Positions 25,379 through 32,648 of a stretch of DNA of 64,000 nt are shown here, in pieces (within the stretch, counting starts at the first letter, position 1; every line of letters begins with the position of its first letter). The stretch covers positions 62,001 through 126,000 of the forward strand of contig NZ_RBAM01000003.1 in assembly GCF_003626645.1 (NCBI RefSeq), written 5' to 3'. The DNA comes from Streptomyces klenkii. GTDB taxonomy: Bacteria > Actinomycetota > Actinomycetes > Streptomycetales > Streptomycetaceae. The notes under the pieces were generated by a model that made no database searches, was not told the origin of the DNA, and saw nothing but the letters and a program-made list of their open reading frames with translations. Made by a program: the position numbers and the translations under genes.

Positions 25379-26884
25379 TCAGCCGCGGGAGCGGGCCTTG
25401 AACGCCGCCTTGCGGGCCTCCTTGGCCACCTTCTTGTCCGGGTGGAGGCGGCCCATCGCCTCCAGGACGTCCGCCGTGGCCGGGTGGTCCACCCGCCACG
25501 CAGCGTCGAAGAACCCGCTGTGCTGCCCGACGAGGCCCTCCACCAGCCCGCGCAGCTCGTCCGTGTCGCCGGACGCCGCCAGCTGGGCGGCGATCGTGTC
25601 GATGGTCAGCCAGAAGACCATCTCCTCGCCCGGCTCGGGCACGTCCGCCGCGCCGTGCTCGGCGAGCCACACGCGGGCGAGGCCGCCGAGCTCGCGGTCG
25701 TCGAGGACCTCGCGCACGGCGGGCTCGGCGCCGGCGCCGAGGAGGGAGAGCGTCTGCTGGCAGGCGAGGCGGCGGGACGGCGCGTCCAGGTCGTCGCCGC
25801 GCCCGGCGGCGAGCAGCTCCGCGGCGGCCTCCGCGGGCGTGCGGCGGGCGAGCCACAGCTCGGCCTCCGCACGCGCGGCCGTCTCCGGGTGACCGGGCAG
25901 CGCGGCCAGGAGCGCGTCCGCGCCCTTGTCGGCGAGGTCGCCGACGACGGGGGCGTCGACGCCCGCCTCCTGCATCCGGTCCCGGACGGCGAGGACGCCG
26001 AGCGGGGTGAGGGAGACCATGCCGTAGCGGCTGACGTCCTCCTCCTCGGGGCTGTCGGAGGTGACGCCGTCGACGGACTCGCGGATGCGGCCCTCGCCGT
26101 CGACCTCCTCGATGAGCGACTCGTCGACGGGCCGGTACGCGATGATGCCGGTGGGCGCGAGCAGCCGGAACTGGTCGTCCAGGCGCATCATCGCGTCGGA
26201 GACCTCTTCGAGGATGTCGTCCGTGGGCTCGTCCATGTCGTCCGGCACGATCATGGACGCGGCGAGCGCCGGCAGCGGCACGGGCCGCTCGGCGTCGCTC
26301 TGCTCCAGCGCGGTGAGCAGGTAGAGGTTGCCCAGGACGCCGTCGAGGAAGTCGGCCTCGCCCTCGGGGTCCCAGTCGAGGGAGTCGAGGTCGAGGTCCT
26401 CGCCCTCGGCGATCCGGTCGGCGATGTCGCCGAGGTCGGGCGCGGCGGCGTCGGCGAGGACGCTCTCGAAGCCGGCGAGCCACAGCTCGAGGATGTCGGA
26501 GGGGCTGCCGGAGGCGAGCGTGGCGAGCTCCTCGCCGGCGACGGCGGTGCCCCGGGGCTCGTCCTCGTCGGGCTCCACCCCTTCGCCGTCCCCGGTCTCC
26601 TCGGCCTCCTCGAAGTCCACCAGGCCCGTGTCGAGCGCGTGCTGCCACGCGTCCATGGCGTACGCGTCGCCGTCCTCGTCGCCCGCGAGCCCGAGGAGCT
26701 CCGTCGCCTCGCGCAGCTGCGGCGCGAGCAGCTCGCCGCCGACCCCGACCGGGATGCCCTCCTCGCCGGCCCAGCGCGCGAGCTTCGCGGCGCGGGCGAG
26801 CAGCGGCGCGGACAGCGCGTCACGCGCGAGCTCCGCGTCGGAGGGGAGCCGCACCGGCGGCATGGTCGGACGGTCTCCGGACAT
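25379..26884 (-). CDS. Large acidic protein of unknown function
   Basis: A 501-residue, strongly acidic, soluble protein. No enzyme motif is recognised. The middle has Asp/Glu-rich segments (for example TGDGEGVEPDEDEPRG and LGDIADRIAEGEDLDLDSLD). The C-terminal half is Ala/Leu/Glu-rich and helical, resembling repeated alpha-alpha units (LAALPGHPETAARAEAELWL; ADVLEAMGRLHPDKKVAKEA). The end is basic (KEARKAAFKARSRG). The ATG at 26884 is preferred over 26923 because GAGGAGAG stands upstream at a usable distance. Three GTGACRTGCG repeats lie further upstream. It appears to be a lineage-specific actinobacterial protein. Function cannot be assigned. Confidence 0.75.
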   Translation of the reverse strand: MSGDRPTMPPVRLPSDAELARDALSAPLLARAAKLARWAGEEGIPVGVGGELLAPQLREATELLGLAGDEDGDAYAMDAWQHALDTGLVDFEEAEETGDGEGVEPDEDEPRGTAVAGEELATLASGSPSDILELWLAGFESVLADAAAPDLGDIADRIAEGEDLDLDSLDWDPEGEADFLDGVLGNLYLLTALEQSDAERPVPLPALAASMIVPDDMDEPTDDILEEVSDAMMRLDDQFRLLAPTGIIAYRPVDESLIEEVDGEGRIRESVDGVTSDSPEEEDVSRYGMVSLTPLGVLAVRDRMQEAGVDAPVVGDLADKGADALLAALPGHPETAARAEAELWLARRTPAEAAAELLAAGRGDDLDAPSRRLACQQTLSLLGAGAEPAVREVLDDRELGGLARVWLAEHGAADVPEPGEEMVFWLTIDTIAAQLAASGDTDELRGLVEGLVGQHSGFFDAAWRVDHPATADVLEAMGRLHPDKKVAKEARKAAFKARSRG

Positions 26885-26904
26885 CAGGGGAGTCTCTCCT
26901 CGTC

Positions 26905-26960
26905 GTGACATGCGCCGCGGCACGTGCGGTGACGTGCGGCGACACGCGTGGTGACATGCG
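26905..26960. repeat. Three iterated GTGACRTGCG repeats upstream of the acidic protein gene
   Basis: GTGACATGCG (26905-26914), GTGACGTGCG (26929-26938) and GTGACATGCG (26951-26960) recur every 22-24 bp, about two helical turns, with related GCACGTGCG and GGCATGCG sequences between. The rest of the gap to 27078 holds no supported gene. Confidence 0.65.
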
Positions 26961-27078
26961 GTGTGGCATGCGGCGCCGCAGACCGGGCGCGGTTCCCAAG
27001 CGTAGACGGGATTTCCGTCCTGCCGCCCGGTTCGCCGAACCGCCGCCGGACATATGGCTGACGGTTACCCGCGGAACC

Positions 27079-27107
27079 TTGACAACTTCCCCGGGCCCGC
27101 AAGACAT
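27079..27107 (+). promoter_or_regulatory. Sigma-70-type promoter for the secreted nuclease gene
   Basis: A consensus -35 TTGACA (27079-27084) is followed after 17 bp by AGACAT (27102-27107), a moderate -10. The nuclease GTG is 84 bp downstream, with GGAGG at 27182-27186. Confidence 0.55.
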
Positions 27108-27191
27108 TGACGCGCGTAGAGATCGTCAGGATCGCGTCAACGACGATTCCTCCACGTCATACCCCCCTCGCAATCCCTACCGGAGGCCACC

Positions 27192-29036
27192 GTGCCCACT
27201 CCCCCGTCCGCCCGCCGCGCCGCCCTGCGCAGACCCGCGGCCCTCGGCTCCCTCCTCGCCACCGCGCTCGCGGCCGGGCTGCTCGCCGCCCCGGAGGCGG
27301 CGAGCGCCGAGGGCCTGCGCATCCACGACATCCAGGGCACGACCCGCATCTCCCCGCTCGCCGGCCGGCAGGTCGCGGACGTGCCGGGCGTCGTCACCGG
27401 CGTCCGCGCCTTCGGCTCGGCCCGCGGCTTCTGGATGCAGGACACGCACCCGGACCGCAACGAGGCCACGAGCGAAGGCATCTTCGTCTTCACCGGCTCC
27501 ACCTCCCCGGCCGTGGCCGTGGGCGACGCCGTGACCGTCTCCGGCACCGTCACCGAGTACTACCCGGGCGGCGAGGCCGCCGGCCTCCAGTCGGTCACGG
27601 AGCTCACCAAGGCCACGTGGCGGGTCGCCTCCTCCGGCAACGCCCTGCCGGCCCCCGTCCGGCTCAGCCCGTCGCAGATCCCGGACCGCTACGCGCCCGA
27701 CGCGCACGGCGGCTCGATCGAGAAGCTGGCGCTGCGCCCGGGCACGTACGCCCTGGACCGCTACGAGTCGCTGGAGGGCATGCGCGTCTCCGTGCAGAAC
27801 GCCCCTGTCGTCGGCGCGACCAGCCCGCACAACGAGCTGTGGGTCACCGCCGAGCCCCGCCGCAACCGCACGGGCCGCGGCGGCGCGCTCTACGGCGCGT
27901 ACCGCGACCCGAACGCCGGCCGCGTCAAGGTCACCTCGCTGATCCCGTTCGCCCAGCGCCCCTTCCCCGTCGCCAACGTCGGCGACGAGCTGTCCGGCAC
28001 CACCGCCGGCCCGCTGGACTACGACAACTTCGGCGGCTACACCCTCCAGGCCACCGAGCTCGGCAAGCTCACCGACCGGGGCCTGAAGCGCGAGACCACG
28101 CGCAAGCAGCGCGGCGACGAGCTGGCGGTCGCCACGTACAACGTCGAGAACCTCTCCCCCAAGACGTCGCAGGCGAAGTTCGACCGGCTGGCGTCCGCGC
28201 TGGTCACCAACCTCGCCTCGCCCGACATCGTCGCCCTGGAGGAGGTCCAGGACGACAACGGCGTCACCGACAACGGCGTGGTGGACGCGGGGCAGACGCT
28301 GAAGAAGCTCACGGACGCCATCAAGGCGGCGGGCGGCCCGGCCTACGAGTGGCGGCAGATCAACCCCGTCAACGACCAGGACGGCGGCCAGCCGGGCGGC
28401 AACATCCGTACCGCGTTCCTCTTCAACCCCGCCCGGGTGTCCTTCACGGACAAGCCCGGCGGCGACTCCACCACCGCGGTGAAGGCCGTCCGCGAGGGCG
28501 GCAAGGCCGCGCTGTCCGCCTCCCCGGGCCGGGTCGAGCCCGGCGACGCCGCGTGGGCGAACAGCCGCAAGCCGCTCGCGGGCCAGTTCACCTTCCGTGG
28601 TCAGCGGGTCTTCGTCGTCGCGAACCACTTCAACTCCAAGGGCGGCGACCAGGGCGTCGACAGCCGCTTCCAGCCGCCGGCCCGCTCCTCGGAGGTGCAG
28701 CGCACCCAGCAGGCCAAGATCGTGAACGCGTTCGTCAAGCAGCTGCTGGCGGCCGACCGGAACGCGAACGTCATCGTCGCGGGCGACCTGAACGACTACC
28801 AGTTCTCGCCCGCGCTGAAGGCCCTCACGGCGGGCAAGGTGCTCACCGACCAGGTCGCCCGGCTGCCGCGCGCCCAGCGCTACGGCTACGTCTACCAGGG
28901 CAACTCCCAGGTGCTCGACCATATCCTGACCAGCTCTCACGTACGCCGGGTGGACTACGACATCGTCCACGTCAACGCGGAGTTCGCCGACCAGGCGAGC
29001 GACCACGACCCGCAGGTGCTGCGCTGGAAGCCGTGA
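27192..29036 (+). CDS. Secreted ExeM/NucH-like extracellular endonuclease
   Basis: A 614-residue exported protein. The N-terminus is a Sec signal peptide (Arg-rich start, then LLATALAAGLLAAP, cleavage near ASA about residue 38). Residues 40-290 are an OB-like N-terminal region (IHDIQGTTRISPLAGRQVAD, FWMQDTHPDRN). Residues about 310-614 are an endonuclease/exonuclease/phosphatase domain with VATYNVENL, the metal Glu in VALEEVQDDNG, VVANHFNSKGGDQG, VIVAGDLNDYQFSPAL, DHILTSSHV and the terminal ASDHDPQVL. It probably degrades extracellular DNA. GTG start with GGAGG upstream. Confidence 0.9.
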   Translation: MPTPPSARRAALRRPAALGSLLATALAAGLLAAPEAASAEGLRIHDIQGTTRISPLAGRQVADVPGVVTGVRAFGSARGFWMQDTHPDRNEATSEGIFVFTGSTSPAVAVGDAVTVSGTVTEYYPGGEAAGLQSVTELTKATWRVASSGNALPAPVRLSPSQIPDRYAPDAHGGSIEKLALRPGTYALDRYESLEGMRVSVQNAPVVGATSPHNELWVTAEPRRNRTGRGGALYGAYRDPNAGRVKVTSLIPFAQRPFPVANVGDELSGTTAGPLDYDNFGGYTLQATELGKLTDRGLKRETTRKQRGDELAVATYNVENLSPKTSQAKFDRLASALVTNLASPDIVALEEVQDDNGVTDNGVVDAGQTLKKLTDAIKAAGGPAYEWRQINPVNDQDGGQPGGNIRTAFLFNPARVSFTDKPGGDSTTAVKAVREGGKAALSASPGRVEPGDAAWANSRKPLAGQFTFRGQRVFVVANHFNSKGGDQGVDSRFQPPARSSEVQRTQQAKIVNAFVKQLLAADRNANVIVAGDLNDYQFSPALKALTAGKVLTDQVARLPRAQRYGYVYQGNSQVLDHILTSSHVRRVDYDIVHVNAEFADQASDHDPQVLRWKP

Positions 29037-29051
29037 GCGACACCCCACGAG

Positions 29052-29106
29052 CGCTAAGCAATGCTTAGCGGTCACCAGGAGAACAATTAAATAGACCTGT
29101 ACGGTC
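29052..29106 (+). promoter_or_regulatory. Promoter with two operator-like palindromes ahead of the dapA-like gene
   Basis: CGCTAAGCA-A-TGCTTAGCG (29052-29070) is a perfect 19-bp palindrome. Its right end TTAGCG can serve as -35, with TAAATA (29088-29093) as -10 after 17 bp. A second inverted repeat, GACC-N5-GGTC (29094-29106), sits at the expected transcription start. Both are of the kind bound by TetR- or MarR-type repressors in Streptomyces, but no regulator gene adjoins. Confidence 0.6.
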
Positions 29107-29122
29107 GGAGGGGCCGAGAATC

Positions 29123-30022
29123 GTGTCCATGACGATCACGACTCCCGCCAGCCCCTTCGGCCGTACCGTCTGCGCGATGGTCACCCCCTTCACCCCGGAA
29201 GGAGAGCTCGACCTCGACGGGGCGCAGGCCCTCGCCGACCGCCTCGTCGGGGAGGGCCGCTGCGACGGGCTCGTCCTCAGCGGCACCACCGGCGAATCGC
29301 CGACGACCAGCGACGCGGAGAAGAGCGCGCTCATCCGCGCCGTGGCGGAGGCCGTCGGCGACCGGGCGCGGATCACGGCGGGCGTCGGCACGGCCAGCAC
29401 CCGGCACACCGCCGAGCTGGCACGGGCCGCCGAGGCGGCGGGGGCGCACGGAGTCCTGGTGGTGACCCCGTACTACAGCCGGCCGCCTCAGGAGGACATC
29501 GCCGAGCACTTCCTGACCGTGGCCGACGCGAGCGGGCTGCCGGTGATGCTCTACGACATCCCCGGCCGCACCGGAACCCGCATCGAGCCCGCCACCATGC
29601 TGCGGCTCGCGGAGCACCCGCGCATCGCGGGCGTCAAGGACTGCGCCTACGACCTGCTGGGCAGCGCGAAGGTCATCGCCGCGACGGGCCTGGCCTACTA
29701 CTCGGGCTCCGAGGAGCTGAACCTTCCACTGCGCTCGGTGGGAGCCGTCGGATACATCAGCACGGTCGCGAACGTCGCGGGCGGGGCGCTGGCGTCGGTG
29801 CTCGACGCGTACGACCGCGGCGACACCGCGGAGGCGGCCCGGCTGCACGCGCGGGTGCTGCCCCTGGTGGAGCTGATGATGGCGTCGGGCCTGCCGGGCA
29901 CAGTGACGGCGAAGGCGCTGCTGAGCGCTCTCGGCCTGTCCGCCGGTCCGGTACGGGCGCCGCTGCGGGCGGCGGCCCCGGAGCGCACGGAGGCGCTGCT
30001 CCAGGCGTACAAGGCGCTCTGA
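29123..30022 (+). CDS. Dihydrodipicolinate synthase family protein (DapA-like)
   Basis: A 299-residue class I aldolase with the DapA fold. The Schiff-base Lys is K172 in RIAGVKDCAYD, the catalytic Tyr Y144 in VMLYDIPGRTGTR, and the Thr-Thr pair is in LSGTTGESPT. These match 4-hydroxy-tetrahydrodipicolinate synthase, which condenses pyruvate with aspartate semialdehyde for lysine and cell-wall synthesis. dapD lies immediately convergent, supporting a lysine role. The regulated promoter with two palindromes, however, suggests a specialised paralogue rather than the housekeeping copy; related N-acetylneuraminate-lyase-like aldolases are an alternative. GTG 29123 has GGAGGGG upstream. Confidence 0.8.
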   Translation: MSMTITTPASPFGRTVCAMVTPFTPEGELDLDGAQALADRLVGEGRCDGLVLSGTTGESPTTSDAEKSALIRAVAEAVGDRARITAGVGTASTRHTAELARAAEAAGAHGVLVVTPYYSRPPQEDIAEHFLTVADASGLPVMLYDIPGRTGTRIEPATMLRLAEHPRIAGVKDCAYDLLGSAKVIAATGLAYYSGSEELNLPLRSVGAVGYISTVANVAGGALASVLDAYDRGDTAEAARLHARVLPLVELMMASGLPGTVTAKALLSALGLSAGPVRAPLRAAAPERTEALLQAYKAL

Positions 30023-30031
30023 CGCCCCCGC

Positions 30032-30085
30032 CGACGCAGGAGCGGCCGCACCCCTCGCCCAGGGTGCGGCCGCTCCGCTGCGTCG
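30032..30085. terminator. Strong bidirectional terminator between dapA-like gene and dapD
   Basis: CGACGCAG (30032-30039) with CTGCGTCG (30078-30085) and, inside, GAGCGGCCGCACCC with GGGTGCGGCCGCTC form one long stem with a small bulge around an eight-base loop. It separates two convergent genes. Confidence 0.85.
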
Positions 30086-30101
30086 CCGTGCTCAGCCCTG
30101 C

Positions 30102-31091
30102 TTAGTTGTGGCTGTGCAGGATCTCGTTCAGGCCGCCCCAGGAGCTCTTGTACGGGCGGGCCTCGACCGCGCCCGTGGTGGAGTTGCGGCGGAAGAGGAT
30201 GTTGTCGGCGCCCGACAGGGTCAGCGCCTTGACGACCTCGCCGTCCGGCAGGGTGACGCGGGTGCCCGCGGTCACGTAGAGGCCGGCCTCGACCACGCAC
30301 TCGTCGCCGAGGGCGATGCCGATGCCCGACTCGGCGCCGAGCAGGCAGCGCTCGCCGATGGAGATGATCTGCTTGCCGCCGCCGGAGAGCGTGCCCATGG
30401 TGGAGGCGCCGCCGCCGATGTCGGTGCCGTCGCCGACCACGACGCCCGCGCTGATGCGGCCCTCGACCATGGAGGTGCCCAGCGTGCCGGCGTTGAAGTT
30501 GACGAAGCCCTCGTGCATGACGGTGGTGCCCGCGCCGATGTACGCGCCGAGGCGGACCCGGTCGGCGTCGGCGATGCGGACGCCGGACGGGGCGACGTAG
30601 TCCGTCATCCGGGGGAACTTGTCGATGCTCGTCACCTGGAGGTGCAGGCCCTCGGCACGGGCGTTCAGGCGCACCGTCTCGACCTGGTCGACGGCGACGG
30701 GGCCGAGGGAGGTCCAGGCGACGTTGGCGAGCAGGCCGAAGATGCCGTCCAGGTTCTGGCCGTGCGGCTTCACCAGGCGGTGCGAGAGCAGGTGCAGGCG
30801 CAGGTAGGCGTCGTGGGCGTCGAGCGGCTTGTCGTCCAGCGAGGCGATGACCGTACGGACGGCCACGACCTCGACGCCGCGGCGCGGGTCCGGGCCGACG
30901 GCCTTGAGGGCGTTCTCGCCGAGCAGCTCGGCGGCGCGCTCGGCGGTCAGCCGCTCGGTGCCGGCCGGGCCGGCTTCCCCGGTGAGCTCCGGGGCGGGGA
31001 ACCAGGTGTCGAGGACGGTCCCGTCCTGGGTGATCGTGGCGAGGCCGGCGGCGACGGCGCCGGTGGTACGGGGGGCAACAGCATCGGTCAT
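30102..31091 (-). CDS. dapD: 2,3,4,5-tetrahydropyridine-2,6-dicarboxylate N-succinyltransferase
   Basis: A 329-residue actinobacterial-type DapD. It transfers succinyl from succinyl-CoA to tetrahydrodipicolinate in the succinylase branch of lysine/diaminopimelate synthesis. The C-terminal half is a left-handed beta-helix with hexapeptide repeats ([57 protein letters not shown]). The N-terminal domain contains [26 protein letters not shown] (31099-31104, minus strand) lies seven bases before the ATG with no Shine-Dalgarno sequence, so translation may be leaderless. Confidence 0.95.
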   Translation of the reverse strand: MTDAVAPRTTGAVAAGLATITQDGTVLDTWFPAPELTGEAGPAGTERLTAERAAELLGENALKAVGPDPRRGVEVVAVRTVIASLDDKPLDAHDAYLRLHLLSHRLVKPHGQNLDGIFGLLANVAWTSLGPVAVDQVETVRLNARAEGLHLQVTSIDKFPRMTDYVAPSGVRIADADRVRLGAYIGAGTTVMHEGFVNFNAGTLGTSMVEGRISAGVVVGDGTDIGGGASTMGTLSGGGKQIISIGERCLLGAESGIGIALGDECVVEAGLYVTAGTRVTLPDGEVVKALTLSGADNILFRRNSTTGAVEARPYKSSWGGLNEILHSHN

Positions 31092-31197
31092 GCTCGAAAA
31101 CCTAACCGGCCGGAGCCTCTCAAGGCGAACCGGTCGCCGCGGCGGGGCGCCCGCGCCCCGGCACCCGGCCGCCCGTGCCCCCGCCCGGCGCCGGCGG

Positions 31198-31563
31198 CTA
31201 GCCCACGAGCGAGCGCTTGGGGCTCAGCACGCAGAACTCGTTGCCCTCGGGGTCGACGAGGACGCGCCAGGTGACGTCCGGGCTCTGCCCGACGTCGGCC
31301 GGGCGGGCGCCGAGCGCGGTGATGCGGGCGACCTCGGCGTCGAGGTCGTCGGGGTTGAGGTCGATGTGCAGCCGGTTCTTGAGGGTCTTGCCCTCCTCCA
31401 CCGGGACGAATGTGATGCCGGGAGTCGCGGACTCGTCAACGCCGATGACGATTTCCGCGTCATCCTCGTAGAGCACCTTCCAGTCGAGGACCCCGCACCA
31501 GAACTGTGCCTGTGCGCGGAGATCGTGTGCGTCGATGACGACGGTGTAGAGCGAAGAAGCCAT
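31198..31563 (-). CDS. VOC-family (glyoxalase/bleomycin-resistance fold) protein
   Basis: A 121-residue single-unit vicinal-oxygen-chelate protein. It shows the beta-alpha-beta-beta-beta pattern with [20 protein letters not shown] at the N-terminus, [20 protein letters not shown] in the middle and [15 protein letters not shown], the usual second metal-strand motif, at the end. Members include glyoxalases, dioxygenases and antibiotic-binding proteins; the ligand is unknown. The ATG at 31563 leads straight into the first strand, so the upstream in-frame codons are not needed. It diverges from agmatine deiminase, with 39 bp between the starts. Confidence 0.85.
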   Translation of the reverse strand: MASSLYTVVIDAHDLRAQAQFWCGVLDWKVLYEDDAEIVIGVDESATPGITFVPVEEGKTLKNRLHIDLNPDDLDAEVARITALGARPADVGQSPDVTWRVLVDPEGNEFCVLSPKRSLVG

Positions 31564-31602
31564 GATCACAGTCTGTCCGAGCGGCTCCGAGGAGTCCCGA
31601 CG

Positions 31603-32604
31603 ATGCATCAGATGTCTGCCGAATCACAGCCCCACCTGCGCACCTTCATGGGCTGGCCGCCGGCCGGCTCCGTCTGGGGCCGGTACACCGGCGCCGTGCG
31701 GAGGGATGTCGCGGCCATCGCCCGGGTGATCGCGGAGTACGAGCCGGTGGCGCTGCTCGCCGGGCCGGAGGACGCGGCGGCGGCGCGGAAGGCGTGCGGC
31801 GGGGGCGTGGAGGTCGTGGAGGTGCCCGTCGACGACCTGTGGCTGCGGGACTCCGGGCCCGTCTTCGTGACCGGCCCGGACGGCCCCGCCGGGATCGACT
31901 TCGGCTTCAACGGCTGGGGCGGCAAGCAGGCCCACCCGAGGGACGCTTTTGTGGCCCGCCGGGTGCTGGAGGCCTTCGGCGTGCCGCGCGTCGCGGCGCC
32001 GCTCGTCGCGGAGGGCGGTTCGCTGGAGACCGACGGCGAGGGCACGCTGCTGGTCACCGAGAGCTCGCTGGTGAACGACAACCGCAACCCGGGCCGCACC
32101 CGCGACGAGATCGAACGCGCGCTCGCGGACCTGCTCGGCGTCAGCAAGGTGATCTGGCTGGAAGGCGTCCGCGGCGAGGACATCACCGACTGCCACGTCG
32201 ACGCCCTGGCCCGCTTCGCCGCCCCCGGCACCGTCCTGCTCAGCAGCCCGCCGCCGGGGGCGAAGCCGGACGTCTGGACGCGCGTGTACGAGCAGGCGCG
32301 CGCCACCCTGGCGGCGGCCACCGACGCCCGCGGCCGGTCCCTGGAGATCGTGGAGCTGCCCGAGCCGGACCCGGCCGCCCTCGGCCGGCGCGGCGAGGAC
32401 TTCCTCGGCTGCTACGCCAACTACTACGTGGCGAACGGCGCCGTGATCGTCCCCCGCTTCGGCGACCGCCGCGCCGACGAACGCGCCGCCTCGCTCCTGG
32501 CCGGCCTCCACCCGGGGCACGCCGTCCGCACGGTCGAGATCCACGACCTGGCCGAGGGCGGCGGCGGCATCCACTGCGCCACACAGCAGCAGCCCGCCGC
32601 CTGA
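31603..32604 (+). CDS. Agmatine deiminase
   Basis: A 333-residue guanidino-group-modifying enzyme (pentein fold) that hydrolyses agmatine to N-carbamoylputrescine and ammonia. Family motifs are intact: PVDDLWLRDSGPVFVTG, EGGSLETDGEGTLL, SLVNDNRNPGRTRDEIE, TDCHVDALARF, CYANYYVANGAVIVPRFGD and the catalytic Cys C325 in GGGGIHCATQQQP. GGAG at 31591 stands eight bases before the ATG at 31603. No other polyamine genes adjoin it; the downstream neighbour starts 44 bp later but differs in composition and probably in function. Confidence 0.92.
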   Translation: MHQMSAESQPHLRTFMGWPPAGSVWGRYTGAVRRDVAAIARVIAEYEPVALLAGPEDAAAARKACGGGVEVVEVPVDDLWLRDSGPVFVTGPDGPAGIDFGFNGWGGKQAHPRDAFVARRVLEAFGVPRVAAPLVAEGGSLETDGEGTLLVTESSLVNDNRNPGRTRDEIERALADLLGVSKVIWLEGVRGEDITDCHVDALARFAAPGTVLLSSPPPGAKPDVWTRVYEQARATLAAATDARGRSLEIVELPEPDPAALGRRGEDFLGCYANYYVANGAVIVPRFGDRRADERAASLLAGLHPGHAVRTVEIHDLAEGGGGIHCATQQQPAA

Positions 32605-32648
32605 CTCAAAGCCTCTGCTCTGTCAGTGCCTTCGGGCAACATCGGCTC

